NCBI GenBank assembly: GCA_907163375.1
Contig: CAJQUW010001648.1
Coordinates: forward strand, 1 to 64,000
Length of the DNA stretch: 64,000 bases
Direction: 5' to 3'
Source: Prostheceraeus crozeri
Lineage: Eukaryota; Platyhelminthes; Polycladida; Euryleptidae
Part shown: one piece after another, positions 10,833 through 21,485 of the stretch
Layout of the letters: each line of letters starts with the position of its first letter
How positions within the stretch are numbered: position 1 is the stretch's first letter
Made by a program: the position numbers and the translations under genes
The notes under the pieces: generated by a model
What the model was told of the DNA's origin: nothing
What the model saw: only the letters and a program-made list of their open reading frames with translations
The model's database searches: none

Positions 10833-12038
10833 TTGTCATCTATTGGTCTTGACGATGCATCCAAACGTTTATTATCTAAAGGTTCCAAATTTGCACCTAT
10901 TCCAAATAAGAATACTTGCATGATAGAGGGAGAAGTAACTGAGTTTTGTAGGAGGCTTCGCCTATCTGATTTTTATAAGGACGATGTTGATGAAACTTCT
11001 AGACATTTCAAATGTAACAAATCAGATTTTGTCCCTCCGAAAGGGGTGAATAGCCAACTTGATACTTTGATAGATGTGATTACTAATAGTACGGCTAATA
11101 TGGTAGACGATCAAAATAGACGTCATTATAATTTGTCTAAACTCGAGAACAAATGTTTGAATAACCTTAAGAAGAATGAGTCACTACACATAACTAAGGC
11201 TGATAAAGGTGGTGCTATAGTAGTTCTTGATTATCAGTTCTACAGAATGAGGATGTTTGAAGAACATTTACACGATAATAATACATACACCTTCATAGCT
11301 CACTATAATGTCAACAGCACATTAAGCAAGATAAAAACACTAATAAGAGAAAATGACAATTCGTGTAAGTTTACGAAAACTGAAAAAGAATTTCTGACGC
11401 ATTTCAATTGTCAAACTCCTTACATTTATGGTCTGCCTAAATTACACAAGCATGAGGATCATTTTTCCAATATCAATGTGGACAATTTCGGCTGTACAGA
11501 TATCTCCCCTCCATCCGATCTCAAATTTCGTCCGATAGTGTCGTGCACTTTCTCTCCCACAAGTCATCTGAGTTCCTTTATTGATGATCTTCTCAAGCCG
11601 TTGGTTCCTTTGGTGCCGAGTTACTGCAGAGATACGCTTCATTTTTTGGAAATTATGGCATCTTGTTGCACTGTGGATTTTGATATTGATGACATCTTGC
11701 TTGCCACATTTGATGTTGTATCACTATACACTAAAATACCTCTTTCTTTGGGTATAGAGGCTATCAGTTTCTGGATAAACGAAAAACGTTCTTATATCCC
11801 GGAAAGGTTCTCTAACGAGTTCATAATTTCAGCTGTTCGCTTTGTTTTAGAAAATAATTACTTTGCTTTCGAAGATTCTATCTACTTGCAGACATCAGGA
11901 ACGGCCATGGGCACAAAAATGGCCCCTACATTTGCTATTCTTGTAATGGGTTTCTTAGAGGAAAAGCTTTATCACACTGTGAGAGAAATGTATAATAATG
12001 ATATCTCTTCAAAAATTATAGCGAGGTGGACTCGCTAA
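10833..12038 (+). CDS. PLE reverse transcriptase, fingers and palm
   Basis: This 401-residue frame shows the PLE RT order: LLSKGSKFAPIPN near the start, HITKADKGGAIVVLD (motif 1), PYIYGLPKLHKHEDH (motif 2), FRPIVSCTFSPTSHL, then LLATFDVVSLYTKIPL (catalytic motif A with FDVxSLYT) and LQTSGTAMGTKMAPTFAIL (motif B). It stops at WTR, exactly where the YIDD motif C should begin; the next bases still read I-D-D-C in the same frame between two stop codons. The RT is therefore split at its catalytic box and this copy should be inactive. Confidence 0.9.
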   Translation: MSSIGLDDASKRLLSKGSKFAPIPNKNTCMIEGEVTEFCRRLRLSDFYKDDVDETSRHFKCNKSDFVPPKGVNSQLDTLIDVITNSTANMVDDQNRRHYNLSKLENKCLNNLKKNESLHITKADKGGAIVVLDYQFYRMRMFEEHLHDNNTYTFIAHYNVNSTLSKIKTLIRENDNSCKFTKTEKEFLTHFNCQTPYIYGLPKLHKHEDHFSNINVDNFGCTDISPPSDLKFRPIVSCTFSPTSHLSSFIDDLLKPLVPLVPSYCRDTLHFLEIMASCCTVDFDIDDILLATFDVVSLYTKIPLSLGIEAISFWINEKRSYIPERFSNEFIISAVRFVLENNYFAFEDSIYLQTSGTAMGTKMAPTFAILVMGFLEEKLYHTVREMYNNDISSKIIARWTR

Positions 12039-12056
12039 ATTGATGATTGTTAGATT

Positions 12057-13073
12057 GTGTGGGATCGTAGCTTTGGCTGTATAGAAGAATTTTGTGCGAT
12101 TTTGAATAACTTACATGATAACATAAAATTTACAATGGAATGCAGCGAAAGTCAGATGCATTTTTTAGACGTTCAAATTTACAAACACAACAATAAATTA
12201 GAATATGACATTTATAGAAAGGTCACCGACAGTCAAAGCTATGTCCCTTTTACCTCTGCTCATCCGAAGCATATCTTATTAAATATCCCTTTTGTGTTAG
12301 CGAGACGTATTTATACGATTGTTTCTAATAATGACAGGAAGGCAGTTCAATTAGCGACTCTAAAATCCAGTTTGCTAAAATTAAAGTATCCATCAGATCT
12401 TATTGATAGTGCATTTTCCCGTGCTTCTCGTTGTGATACCAGAATTGTAGAGAAGTTTGATAATAGAGCTATTCTTTACATTTGTACATTTAATAAAAAT
12501 AACCCCAACGTTTTTGCAAATGTGATAAAGCCTGTTTCCGACAGCTTGAAATTGATAACCCCTTTCCAGGATCGTAAAATCTTCAGATCATACCGTCAAC
12601 CCCCATCTTTGCTCAGAATTTTAAATAAGAATTATCGCCCTACTATTACCGGCGTCTCTAGATGTGGGGACCCACGCTGTGGTTGTTGCGATTTTTTGAT
12701 CACGGGCACATCTATCAACTTAAAGTGTGACAATTATACCAGGACTTTTTCTATCAAGAAGAACTTGAATTGTTTGTCCAAAAATGTCATTTATATTTTG
12801 AGATGTAGATCTTGCAATGATTTTTATGTGGGGCAGACTGGCGATTTATTTAGAAACAGACTGACTGTCCATAGACAACATATTTTTCATGCTAACTACA
12901 GAATTTTAGAGGTTAGCAGGCATATAGCTGTTTGTGCGAACGGCATGAATCCCATGTTTGAGGCTGCTCCCATCTACCAATTACATCCAGGCGCCACTCG
13001 AATAGAGCGCGAACTAAAAGAAAAAGCTATGATCAAGCTCCTTCATCCCACATTGAATGAACGATCACCTTAA
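12057..13073 (+). CDS. PLE RT thumb and GIY-YIG endonuclease
   Basis: The same frame resumes after the interruption at motif C. It holds the RT thumb (MHFLDVQIYKHNNKLEYDIY), a Cys-rich linker (CGDPRCGCCDFLITG), then the GIY-YIG nuclease with NVIYILRCRSCNDFYVGQTG and RNRLTVHRQHI. It ends in LLHPTLNERSP, shared with the inverted left arm. The nuclease makes the nick used for target-primed reverse transcription. Length and domain order are normal for a PLE C-terminal half. Confidence 0.9.
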   Translation: MWDRSFGCIEEFCAILNNLHDNIKFTMECSESQMHFLDVQIYKHNNKLEYDIYRKVTDSQSYVPFTSAHPKHILLNIPFVLARRIYTIVSNNDRKAVQLATLKSSLLKLKYPSDLIDSAFSRASRCDTRIVEKFDNRAILYICTFNKNNPNVFANVIKPVSDSLKLITPFQDRKIFRSYRQPPSLLRILNKNYRPTITGVSRCGDPRCGCCDFLITGTSINLKCDNYTRTFSIKKNLNCLSKNVIYILRCRSCNDFYVGQTGDLFRNRLTVHRQHIFHANYRILEVSRHIAVCANGMNPMFEAAPIYQLHPGATRIERELKEKAMIKLLHPTLNERSP

Positions 13074-13127
13074 GTTTATTTCTATGTATTATTTTATATA
13101 TGTACTATTGATTTCAAATACATTCAT

Positions 13128-13165
13128 TTTCCATGAATAGCCTGCATCAACAGGTGAAACCGGTT
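13128..13165 (+). ncRNA. Hammerhead-like motif in PLE 3' end
   Basis: CATGAATA is followed by the stem GCCTG-CATCAA-CAGG and then TGAAACCGG. It sits in the place of the PLE hammerhead and is repeated, inverted, in the left arm near 10195-10235. The first core box is degenerate. Confidence 0.4.
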
Positions 13166-13241
13166 GGAAATTAAGTTAATGACTTTTTCCTGAGTTTTTT
13201 CTACTATTTATATTATTTCCATTTTGATTACTCTGTTTTTG

Positions 13242-13242
<1 letters not shown>

Positions 13243-13283
<41 letters not shown>
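13243..13283. repeat. (TA)n microsatellite, right of PLE
   Basis: About 20 TA units a short distance beyond the right end of the PLE mirror the tract on its left side. Confidence 0.9.
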
Positions 13284-13285
<2 letters not shown>

Positions 13286-13419
13286 TAAATTGCGAGATAT
13301 GGAGATAGCTGATGAATATAAAAAAGGAGAGAACCAGAAGATGGTTTTAGTGTTACCGGTTTCCATGTTTATTAAAATACACTCGTCAGACACCAAGAAA
13401 TTATAACAAACTGAAAAGC

Positions 13420-13715
13420 AACTATACGTGATGATCTCTATTTAGAGGGTTTAAACTTTGAAATAAAATAGCTTTCTTTACTTTCCCTCTGAGATCTAGT
13501 TGCATCATTAGAAAACTGATAGAAAGGCGCAGCTACAAATTTGATTTCCATGTTCCTACAACAAGAGGCTATATGTTTGCTTACATGGATCATTATTAAT
13601 CTGTTGGCGATGAACGGTCAGTATATTACGTAAGATATCACCAGTTTGACCCACATAGAAATCGTTACAACCATTACATTTCAGGAAATACAAGACATGT
13701 TACTTGAATAACAAT
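13420..13715 (-). pseudogene. PLE GIY-YIG fragment (older copy, distal part)
   Basis: Minus-strand translation gives HVLYFLKCNGCNDFYVGQTG and then RNILTVHRQQI, clearly the PLE nuclease, followed by decayed sequence. It is the missing end of the PLE fragment at 16221-17516, which stops just before the nuclease on the same strand. The two were separated by the Crypton insertion. Confidence 0.75.
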
Positions 13716-13725
13716 GAATAACTAT

Positions 13726-13848
13726 TTATGTGGTTTTCGTAAAGCGTCACTTTATAACACGAGGTCAACTTTCTATGACGAGTGAGCGCCAGCGAAAGAG
13801 TCATAGAAAGTTGACGAGTGTTATAAATAGCTTTACGAAAACCGCATA
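13726..13848. repeat. Long hairpin at Crypton left end
   Basis: The arms ATGTGGTTTTCGTAAAG, TTTATAACAC and GTCAACTTTCTATGAC are followed after a short loop by the complements GTCATAGAAAGTTGAC, GTGTTATAAA and CTTTACGAAAACCGCAT. The stem is nearly continuous over about 50 bp. A related GTCGACTTTCTATG word occurs in the palindrome near 33 kb. Confidence 0.85.
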
Positions 13849-13904
13849 TTATGCAGTTTTATTTTCTGAAAATGCTAGAAATACATACAGTTCTATGTAT
13901 ACAT

Positions 13905-14917
13905 TATCTATGTATACAGAAATTTAAGAGAAATCAAACGAGCAATCAGTGATAAAATTACCCTGCGAATGGTTGAGGCCGCCAATGAAATTGGAGCGTC
14001 CAGTTGGCTAACATCAATGCCCTTGAAAGAACATGGGTTTTACTTGGAAAAACAAGCTTTTTGGGATAGTCTTCGTATAAGATACAACATCCCACTTCAA
14101 GATTTGCCAAGTAAGTGTGTATGTGGACTTAATTTTGACATTGAACACGCATTCTCCTGTAAAAAAGGAGGACTCATCTCATTGAGACATAATGAGATCA
14201 GGGACTTCACTGCTGGGTTGTTAAGTGAATGCTACAAGTGCTCCAGGGTAGAGCCTTGCTTAACTCCACTATCAGGAGAATCATTCCCGAAAAGCACTGT
14301 TATTACCGATGAAGCTCGTGTTGACATAGCAGCCAGGGGTGTCTGGATCGAGGGGCAAATGGCATATTTCGACGTAAGGGTGTTCAACCCGCTAGCCAAG
14401 ACTAACCTTGATTTCGAACTTTCCTCTGCTCATCGGCAGCATGAAGAATCAAAGAAGCGATCATACAACGAAAGAATATGCTTAGTAGATCAAGGCTCTT
14501 TTACTCCGTTGGTCTTTTCATGTACCGGTGGTATGGCGAAAGAATGTCGCGCATTCTACAAAAGACTATCCGAAAAATTATCTGAAAAAAGGAATGTCGA
14601 GTACAGCAAGACCATCAGCTGGGTGAGGACTAGACTGTCCTTTCATCTGTTACGTTCTTGTCTTTTATGCTTACGTGGATCTAGGTCACTCTATTTCAAC
14701 GACGATTCACAAAATGTTGATATCGAATTTGTCTGTCGGGAAGCCGACTTTAGAAAAATTGATTGTTAGGTGTTCTAAATATTTTTGACTCTTAATTGAC
14801 TTTTCGTAATGGTCTTTAACACGTGTCTTATACTACTGATGATTTGCATGTATTACTTACTGTACCTTTACTGACACTCTTACTGAAATATAGAAATTAT
14901 TCCAATTAAAAAAAAAA
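13905..14917 (+). mobile_element. 5'-truncated LINE 3' end with poly-A and 16-bp TSD
   Basis: The insert is bounded by AGTTCTATGTATACAT at 13889-13904 and again at 14918-14933, a perfect 16-bp target-site duplication, and ends in a run of A (from about 14908). These are hallmarks of LINE target-primed insertion. It carries only the C-terminal part of the LINE protein. The perfect duplication and long open frame indicate a fairly recent event, younger than the Crypton it interrupts. Confidence 0.9.
13969..14769 (+). CDS. LINE C-terminal domain (Cys/His knuckle, endonuclease-like)
   Basis: The 266-residue frame has CVCGLNFDIEHAFSCKKGG (C-x-C-x7-H-x4-C knuckle), then LRHNEIRDFTAGLLSECYK, then EARVDIAARG and MAYFDVRVFNPLAKTN. 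Near the end it reads SFTPLVFSCTGGMAKE and WVRTRLSFHLLRSCLLC. This block is the C-terminal tail of a non-LTR RT protein family common in marine invertebrates. The spaced acidic residues (VDI ... FDVRVF) after a knuckle suggest a restriction-like endonuclease, which is inference. There is no RT upstream because the copy is 5'-truncated. Confidence 0.65.
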   Translation: MVEAANEIGASSWLTSMPLKEHGFYLEKQAFWDSLRIRYNIPLQDLPSKCVCGLNFDIEHAFSCKKGGLISLRHNEIRDFTAGLLSECYKCSRVEPCLTPLSGESFPKSTVITDEARVDIAARGVWIEGQMAYFDVRVFNPLAKTNLDFELSSAHRQHEESKKRSYNERICLVDQGSFTPLVFSCTGGMAKECRAFYKRLSEKLSEKRNVEYSKTISWVRTRLSFHLLRSCLLCLRGSRSLYFNDDSQNVDIEFVCREADFRKIDC

Positions 14918-14980
14918 AGTTCTATGTATACATGAAATAGAATGATATAATAATTAAGTAATATTTGAATTTTGAATGCA

Positions 14981-16020
14981 ATGTCTGTATCTGAACAATT
15001 TGCATTCTCATTGAGTACTGAACTAAAGATGGCAACAGCAGAGGAAATTATGAAAACTGTTAATCCAATAAAGTCGTCAAAATCATATGATTATCAATGG
15101 GACGATTTTATCAATTTCTGCGGAATAAGTGAAGAACCGAACGAAGAAGATTTTATCAAATATTTTCATAAGTATGCCAGCAGTTCACTTTGGAGCAAAT
15201 AATCCATGATAAATCGTAAATATCAAACTCTACATGGATATAAATTACAAAAATTTCCTCGAGTGACTTTGCTTTTGAAAAAGTTTGAAGCTGGCTATAA
15301 AAGGAAAAAAGCTTCAATCTTCACAAAGGACCACATCATGCAGTTTCTTAACGATGCCCCTGATGATGGCGAGTATGTGCATATCAAAGCTGGAGTTGTT
15401 GTAGCATACTTCGGTGGAATCAGATGCGCCGACTTAGTTGGGATAAACTGCCAAGATCTTGAGTTTAATGAAAACACCGGAATGTGGGTAACCTATACCA
15501 TTTCCAAGCAGCGAGGGGAATCGATAGACAATAAATTCAATATTCCACTTCAATTTTGCTCGTATTTAGAAACTTATGACAATGCTCTTCATCGGTGTAA
15601 TGCTGGTTCTGGGCGATTCATGAAGACATACCGCGTGAATAAGAACTGTGGAGGATTTTATACGAGACAACCGATGGGAAAGAACTTTCTTGCAAAGTTT
15701 ACTGTAAAAATGGCAAACTTTCTCAATCTATCAAACCCAGAAACATACACTGAGCATGCAATACGTCGTTCGTCCGCAAGCATCATGGCTGAGGCTGGTG
15801 CATCAACAAGTCAGTTAAAAAACACTTCATCTGGAAAACAGAAGCGACCTCTCTAAAGTACATAGAGAATAGTGAAAAAGGAAAACGTGACATTTCTGAG
15901 ATGCTCACTTCCTCCAGCGATTCACATAACGTTGCCCCTGAGAGTAAAAAATCAAGAAGTGATGACTCTGGAAGTGTTATTAATTTCACTAACTGTCATA
16001 ATGTGATTATCAAGTTGTAA
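14981..16020 (+). pseudogene. Crypton tyrosine recombinase
   Basis: The frame opens at ATG 14981 and runs to a single in-frame TAA at 15200 (…SSLWSK*), then continues in the same frame to 15856. It holds YFGGIRCADLVGINCQDLEF (first catalytic Arg) and HAIRRSSASIMAEAGA (His-x2-Arg box). After a one-base slip in an A-run near 15820, the next frame gives the catalytic Tyr region (TSLKYIENSEKGKRDISEML) and a tail NCHNVIIKL ending about 16020. R, H-x2-R and Y and the 'RRSSAS' style match Crypton recombinases. One stop and one frameshift make it inactive but recent. Confidence 0.8.
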
Positions 16021-16220
16021 GGTTTCAGATTTGCTGTTAATGTTCCAAAACAAGCAGTTATACTTATATTTTCCTACGTTTTTCCATGAATCATAAAGTG
16101 ATCCTCCATGGGCAATAAAGTGGTCTCCATGCATAAAAAAGTTAAGCAGATACTATAAAGTAAAACTTTATATCTATGTTTGTTTTCAATTATCTATGTA
16201 ATACTTTCTGATCAGAAAAT

Positions 16221-17516
16221 AAAGTTCTTTTTTATTTGGAAAGCAAAATCGCCAATATTTATCGTCGTGCCAGTAATGAGATGGTCACAACATTTACACC
16301 TGGTATCACCACCTTTCGTAATAATAGCATGATCATTCTTGCGGAGAATATTCAATAAAGAGCGACTTTGACAATAAGAAGGGATAACTCTCAAGTTGTT
16401 AAAAGGTTCGATTAAATTGAGACTACCCGTGGTTGGGCGAATTATATTTTGATAAACATTTGGGTTGTTGGGATTAAAGGTTGATAGAAAAGGTAATAAT
16501 GCTTTATTATTCACAGGCATTAATTCATCACGGCGTTGAGACTGTGCAATTAAAATAGCATTATCAATTAAAGTCAGTGGATAATTGGATTTCAACAAGC
16601 TATTTTTAAGCTTTTTCAACCTTTTAGTTCTGTTATTTTCCTCTGATACAATTCTAATTATTCTTTTAGCAAGATTATATGGTATATTCTTAAGAACATG
16701 ATGTGGGTGCCTAGAATGAAAAGGAACGTAGTTAAAGCTATCTGTGGGCTTATGAAATATATCTGTTTCAATAGCATTACTTTTCTTGATAATGATTTGA
16801 ATTCCTCTGTGAACTTGATATATGGTTTTAAATTATTCAATAATTCTTTCAACAGGTCTAAATCATCTTGGCTATTCCATAGTAGAAAGCAATCGTCTAG
16901 AGTGAATCCAATTTGCTTTAAATAAGTTTACCATTGATTCACTCCACTGGCTTTTCAAAGTATTATATAGATTCACTTCCAAATAGCCCATTGTTAGGGA
17001 AGCGAAAGCAGGGGCTACTTTTGTCCCCATAGCTGTTCCTGAAATTTGATTGAAATTCGACTGGAATTTGATTTGAATGAAAATAATTGTTCATCAATAC
17101 GATTTCAATCCCTTTCACAATAAAACTATTCGAAAATCTATCTGGTATTAAAGTATCCCTAGATCTTTGTAGCCAATATGATCAATCGCTTCTATGCCCA
17201 AAGTATGAGGGATGCTAGTGTATAAAGCTACGACGTCAAACGTTGCGAAAATAGTCTGATCATCAACTTCTTTCGGAAGTTTATTTAGAAAGTAAAACGT
17301 GTCTCTACAATGACTCGGCAGTTTGTGCACCAAAGGTTTTAATAATTCGTCTAGCAGTTCACTCAATCTCGAAGTAGGAGGATCAGAATTATTTATGATA
17401 GGTGAGGGGTCTGAATTTTAGATTTTGAGGTACATCGCAATGTATAGATCCGAACTTATCAATATTCATATTCTTAAAATGATCATTGTGCTTATGAATT
17501 TTAGGAAGACCATTTT
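16221..17516 (-). pseudogene. Older PLE fragment, RT part
   Basis: Minus-strand pieces read GLPKIHKHNDHFKNMNIDKF (from about 17515), ATFDVVALYTSIPHTLGIEA (motif A) at 17148-17366, the thumb at 16658-16852, and a Cys-rich linker (GGDTRCKCCDHLITGTTIN) at 16212-16619. It follows the young PLE at 10-13 kb closely in order but is well diverged and has several frameshifts. It ends at KKNF just before the nuclease, which lies at 13420-13715 beyond the Crypton. The 5' end is truncated at a TA-rich tract. Confidence 0.8.
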
Positions 17517-17729
17517 ATAATATTATGTACATGTATGTATATATAATATATATATTTTTAAAGAAAAAGAAGACGAGGTCACTAAAAACATGTATTGGAA
17601 AGCTTTCGACAAAAGTCTTTCAATCCAAAAGTAACAACAATCTTAAACCAAGCAAAAAGGAAAAAAACCGACTACTGCAGTCATGCTTCTCAATGAAGTA
17701 TTTGATTGCCTTTTTGTTTTTGATTTCAG

Positions 17730-17831
17730 GTACTATAGGAATAATCATGTCCGACTTTGTATCGAAAGTCATTGGAGTTGATAATTGCAAAAGTGCTTTA
17801 GCAGATGCAAAATTGAATGCACAATTGAATA
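17730..17831 (+). CDS. TRMT2B: TRMT2-type m5U methyltransferase, internal exon
   Basis: The exon is bounded by a TGATTTCAG acceptor and a GTAAGT donor. It encodes (G)TIGIIMSDFVSKVIGVDNCK and SALADAKLNAQLN, the SAM-binding Gly motif and following strand and helix of TRMT2/TrmA-family RNA (uracil-5-)methyltransferases. The exon begins and ends in phase 1, which fits the next exon at 25932 exactly (A plus GT gives Ser). Earlier exons are not seen in the window. TRMT2B rather than TRMT2A is suggested by the C-terminal exon. Confidence 0.85.
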
Positions 17832-20800
17832 GTAAGTATATGCGTGTATATACACAATATTGATATGATTGAAATAGTAGAAATATGTACTCAACTATCT
17901 GTTTGCTGCGAAAACTGCGCAAGTGGTACTGAAGTATTCAAACCCGTCCACGTTGATTTCGTCATCGCTAAATGGCAACGTTTCTTCGACATGATGTTTC
18001 CGTATTGCTAATTATCTTTCGTGACTGGCATCGAATACTTTCATAAATATTTGAAGGTACATGCAATTAGTTTACTGTGTTTTTGATTTCAACTTTGTGA
18101 CTATTTGGTTAGATTGTCGATATGATGTTTTGCTTTAAAGATTAGTTAGGCCAATTTTACATATCGTTTTTATTCGCTCAATGAATGCCATCCGCATCCC
18201 TGATCACTGCTTTCCCCCTTGTTCTCATCTTATTCATCATCGTTGAAGCGCAGGAGAACTGCAAAGTTTCGTGATGACGTCACCTCCGACAACTCTCCAA
18301 CATGGATGCTGGTTCAACATGCATGCAGAGTTCGCGCTGACACAGTCTTCTTTAACAGGGGAGATATTTGACCTGACTTGACCACGTAACGCTCATACAT
18401 TCTCAATCGACACAGATTGAGTCATGGAGGCAAGTCGCATGCATCATTCATCAATTGAAATGTCGAATTATAGAGATGAATCTCATTCAATGTGATGATC
18501 TGTGCTGCATTATGCAAACCATATTCCTCATAAATATATGCTGCAACTCGACCGAAGTCGCCTTATTTGATAAAGTAGGTTTATGTAAGTTGAAAGATAT
18601 AAGCTAAATTTTCATAAAATGCGAATATATTGGGGTTTTGGGATGAAGATACTCATGAATAGGTCTGTTCATACAAATCACATTCTCAAGCATTAAAACA
18701 TACGGCAAGCGTTCGAAAATAGTGCAAAATGTTGAACTGTCAACGAAATTAATGTAAATGCAAGCATATAGAATACACATTCATCACAGTCACATGTGTA
18801 ACTCGTGCAATATACAAGGAGCTTCCTTTCCACATCATATGAAATTTGTCGAGTAAAAGTTAAAATATCAAGCAGAATGGCATTACTGGTATATTTTATT
18901 CCAACTCTTTTCTTATAACTGTCGCCAATAAGCAAATTCTCCACAAATCCTTTTTCCCAGAAGTTCGACGACTTACAGCCAATCTCTGTGTAGCTTTCCT
19001 ATGCGTCATGTATTCATGAACTACATCTTGGCCTACGTTCAGATTATTGTCAATTACTGCCAACATTGCTCTCATTTTGTGAAAAAGATGAGGTAAATTT
19101 AACCTTTTGGCGCATATTTCAACAAAGTGTTGTGGAATGATTCGAGAGAAGATCTATGGACATATGATGCCAATTGGAAGTGTACGGTATTGAAAGATTC
19201 TTGACTGACATGATGCTGAATGAGCTGATAAAAATTAGTTAGTTAAAAAAGATAAAAAATAGTTACGAGCACTATGACGGTAAAATACCACACTCGCATA
19301 GTAGCCTAATTGAATCACAGAAAAAGTCAGCTGTTGGTTCAAGGTTCAGTGGCTCAGGGCTGTCTCATTGGGGAGAGCAATTTGGCTTGTACCCCCACCA
19401 AATGAAGCAGACGAAAAGGAGACATGATCGGCTAGCGTTCAATTTCTCAACAACTTTCCTTTGCCATTTTTTGAATTTCACAATCAATTATTGTTTTCCT
19501 AAGTTCAAGGTAGGAAAAGCTGTCTTTTTCAAGTGGAAAGAGGGTTGTTTCATGTCATACAAATGAGTTAATGGAGCATATCGTAGATTTTTTATTTTAC
19601 TTTTTTAGGTTAAATGAATACAGTATGCCCGAGAATATTTTGACGGAGTAAATTAGACTCTTGGGCCATTCCATATCTCAGAGGCGTGACATTTTAAATT
19701 CCTTATATTGTATTTTGGAAGCACTTTAAAAGTTGCGAAGACTAAATTACATTTTCAGATACTTTAAGTGCTGTAGTTTCCGCTACTGTAATCAAAGTAA
19801 AGATATTTCGCATGAGCAGAAAAATATTCGAGATCAAAGTGGCCTCAGTAGCGTGACATTTCTTTCCTCCGGATTTCATACACATACTTCAAATTCAAAT
19901 TTCTTCTGAATTTCAAATAAAAGGATCAAGTAGTCATATCTGTTATCTCGGTAAAGAAATTACTTTTTACAATGATTTTAGTTGGAATTTTCACATCAAT
20001 AACGTTATTTAACTAAATGTCGTCATTGACAGCTTGTTCAACAGCAACATTCATAAATACTTCCGTTTGTAATTCATCAATTTGCTCTCAATTTTCTTTA
20101 ATTCACTCTCATTTTCCATTCGCAGTTCCTCTTTTATTTCCGATACTGCTGAGATAAGCATCGATTTGAGCGACTCAGTGGAAACATGCGATTCACCTTT
20201 GACCGCGTCAACTAGTGCATCAGTCAATTAACGTTTTGACAATTTTGTTAATTCAGCACTTGATAACTTCCGTGCCTCACTGAACGTGAATTTACCTTGA
20301 TCTTCAGGCATCGCCTTTCCTCGCAGGTAGTTATGTATATTGCTTACGTCACACTAACGATCGATATTAGGAAAAAAATCCGAAAGGGATTGTGATAAGG
20401 ACATTTAAGGGTGACAGAAACCAGGAAACTCACCCAGTGATTCCACATAGAACGATACAGAAGTTGGGTAGATAGGGAAGCTGGAAAGTAGATACTTTTC
20501 AATTCAATGCGAAAAGTAGATTCAGTCGTAGTTAAGACAAGAAATCGCATAGGATGACGGAACGACCTTCACTTAAGCGCGAGGGGAATTTTCCCAAATA
20601 CGCGATTAACACGAAGGAAGAGAACTCAAAATGATGTTCGTTGAATACACTCGAGCGATGCGACGAATTGAAAATTGAGTACCACACAATTGAAGCCTTT
20701 ATCACGGCAAACACTTTCATGTAAAGTTCCTCAAAGGAAGCGCCAAGTGTCCTTTAAAATTTCCACAACCTGTAAATTTTGATCACAGCGCAAGACACGT

Positions 20801-21485
20801 CTGCAAGCGACCGGAAAGATGATATATCAAACTTGCGAAATGTCCTCAAGCGCTCAAGGAATTCCAGATTAACCTGGATGGTACGTCCACAAGGAATACA
20901 ATAGTTCACCTGCTACTAAGTAATGGCATTCAAACAGACCCCTAAAAAGTTATTGCGCTTGTTGAAGCACTGCTAACTTTGAAAAAAGTTTGAATTCTTT
21001 GTGGTTTCGATTGTTGGATTTTTACATGCCTTTTTTAAAAACCTAACTGGGCCTATCTTCTCTATCTCAAGCTTGGTCACTTTCGGATTCGAGACCGATA
21101 ATGCTTCAAGCGTTCAAAATGCTGCAAATTTTACACGTTTTTTCCGAGAAAAATCGAAATTGCTTGACATATCAATAGACGTAATTTTCAATTATATAAC
21201 CGCTTTTCCCAGCTCTTAGACCATGCTGTCTATCGTTTCGCCCACAAATTTTGGAAACTGTGATAGTGGAGTGAGACTAATTGTACATCGACGATATTTC
21301 TGATTGCGTGTCCAACATGTATCATCGCGTTTTGTGGTTTTATATAAAACAATTTGTCAAACTTTGTGGCTTTAATTTTGTTTTACCGTCTTTGCTAGTT
21401 ATTTTTTCGCATCCAGCTCTACTCTTGACCCGTCCTACCAGGATCCTCCACTGTCTTCAACATTTGTCATGAGAAAGGTTTAAAG

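Larger units (their letters stand above)
10147..13213 (+). mobile_element. Penelope-like element with inverted 3'-end copy at its head
   Basis: This PLE of about 3 kb has open frames for an RG-rich N-terminus, RT and GIY-YIG. Its left end (about 10147-10480) is an inverted copy of its right end (about 12897-13213), including the last 60 or so codons; I saw one difference in the roughly 100 bases I compared closely. Such inverted or partially inverted terminal copies are characteristic of PLEs. The near identity shows a recent insertion. (TA)n tracts lie on both sides, so the element probably landed in a TA microsatellite. Confidence 0.9.
13716..16220 (+). mobile_element. Crypton DNA transposon, interrupted by a LINE insertion
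   Basis: A tyrosine-recombinase gene of Crypton type lies between the two halves of an older minus-strand PLE. The PLE halves fit each other at about 13715/16221, which gives the boundaries. No terminal inverted repeats are seen, as expected for Cryptons. A strong hairpin (13726-13848) is at the left end. A 1-kb LINE piece (13905-14917) is inserted upstream of the recombinase gene; without it the Crypton is about 1.5 kb. Confidence 0.75.

Noticed and set aside
18270-18290. TGACGTCA site as a promoter
   Set aside because: It lies alone within the TRMT2 intron with no start site or frame nearby.
19320-19400. GGTTCAAGGTTCAGTGGCTC as a tRNA or tRNA-derived SINE
   Set aside because: No cloverleaf pairing and no matching A and B boxes at the right spacing.
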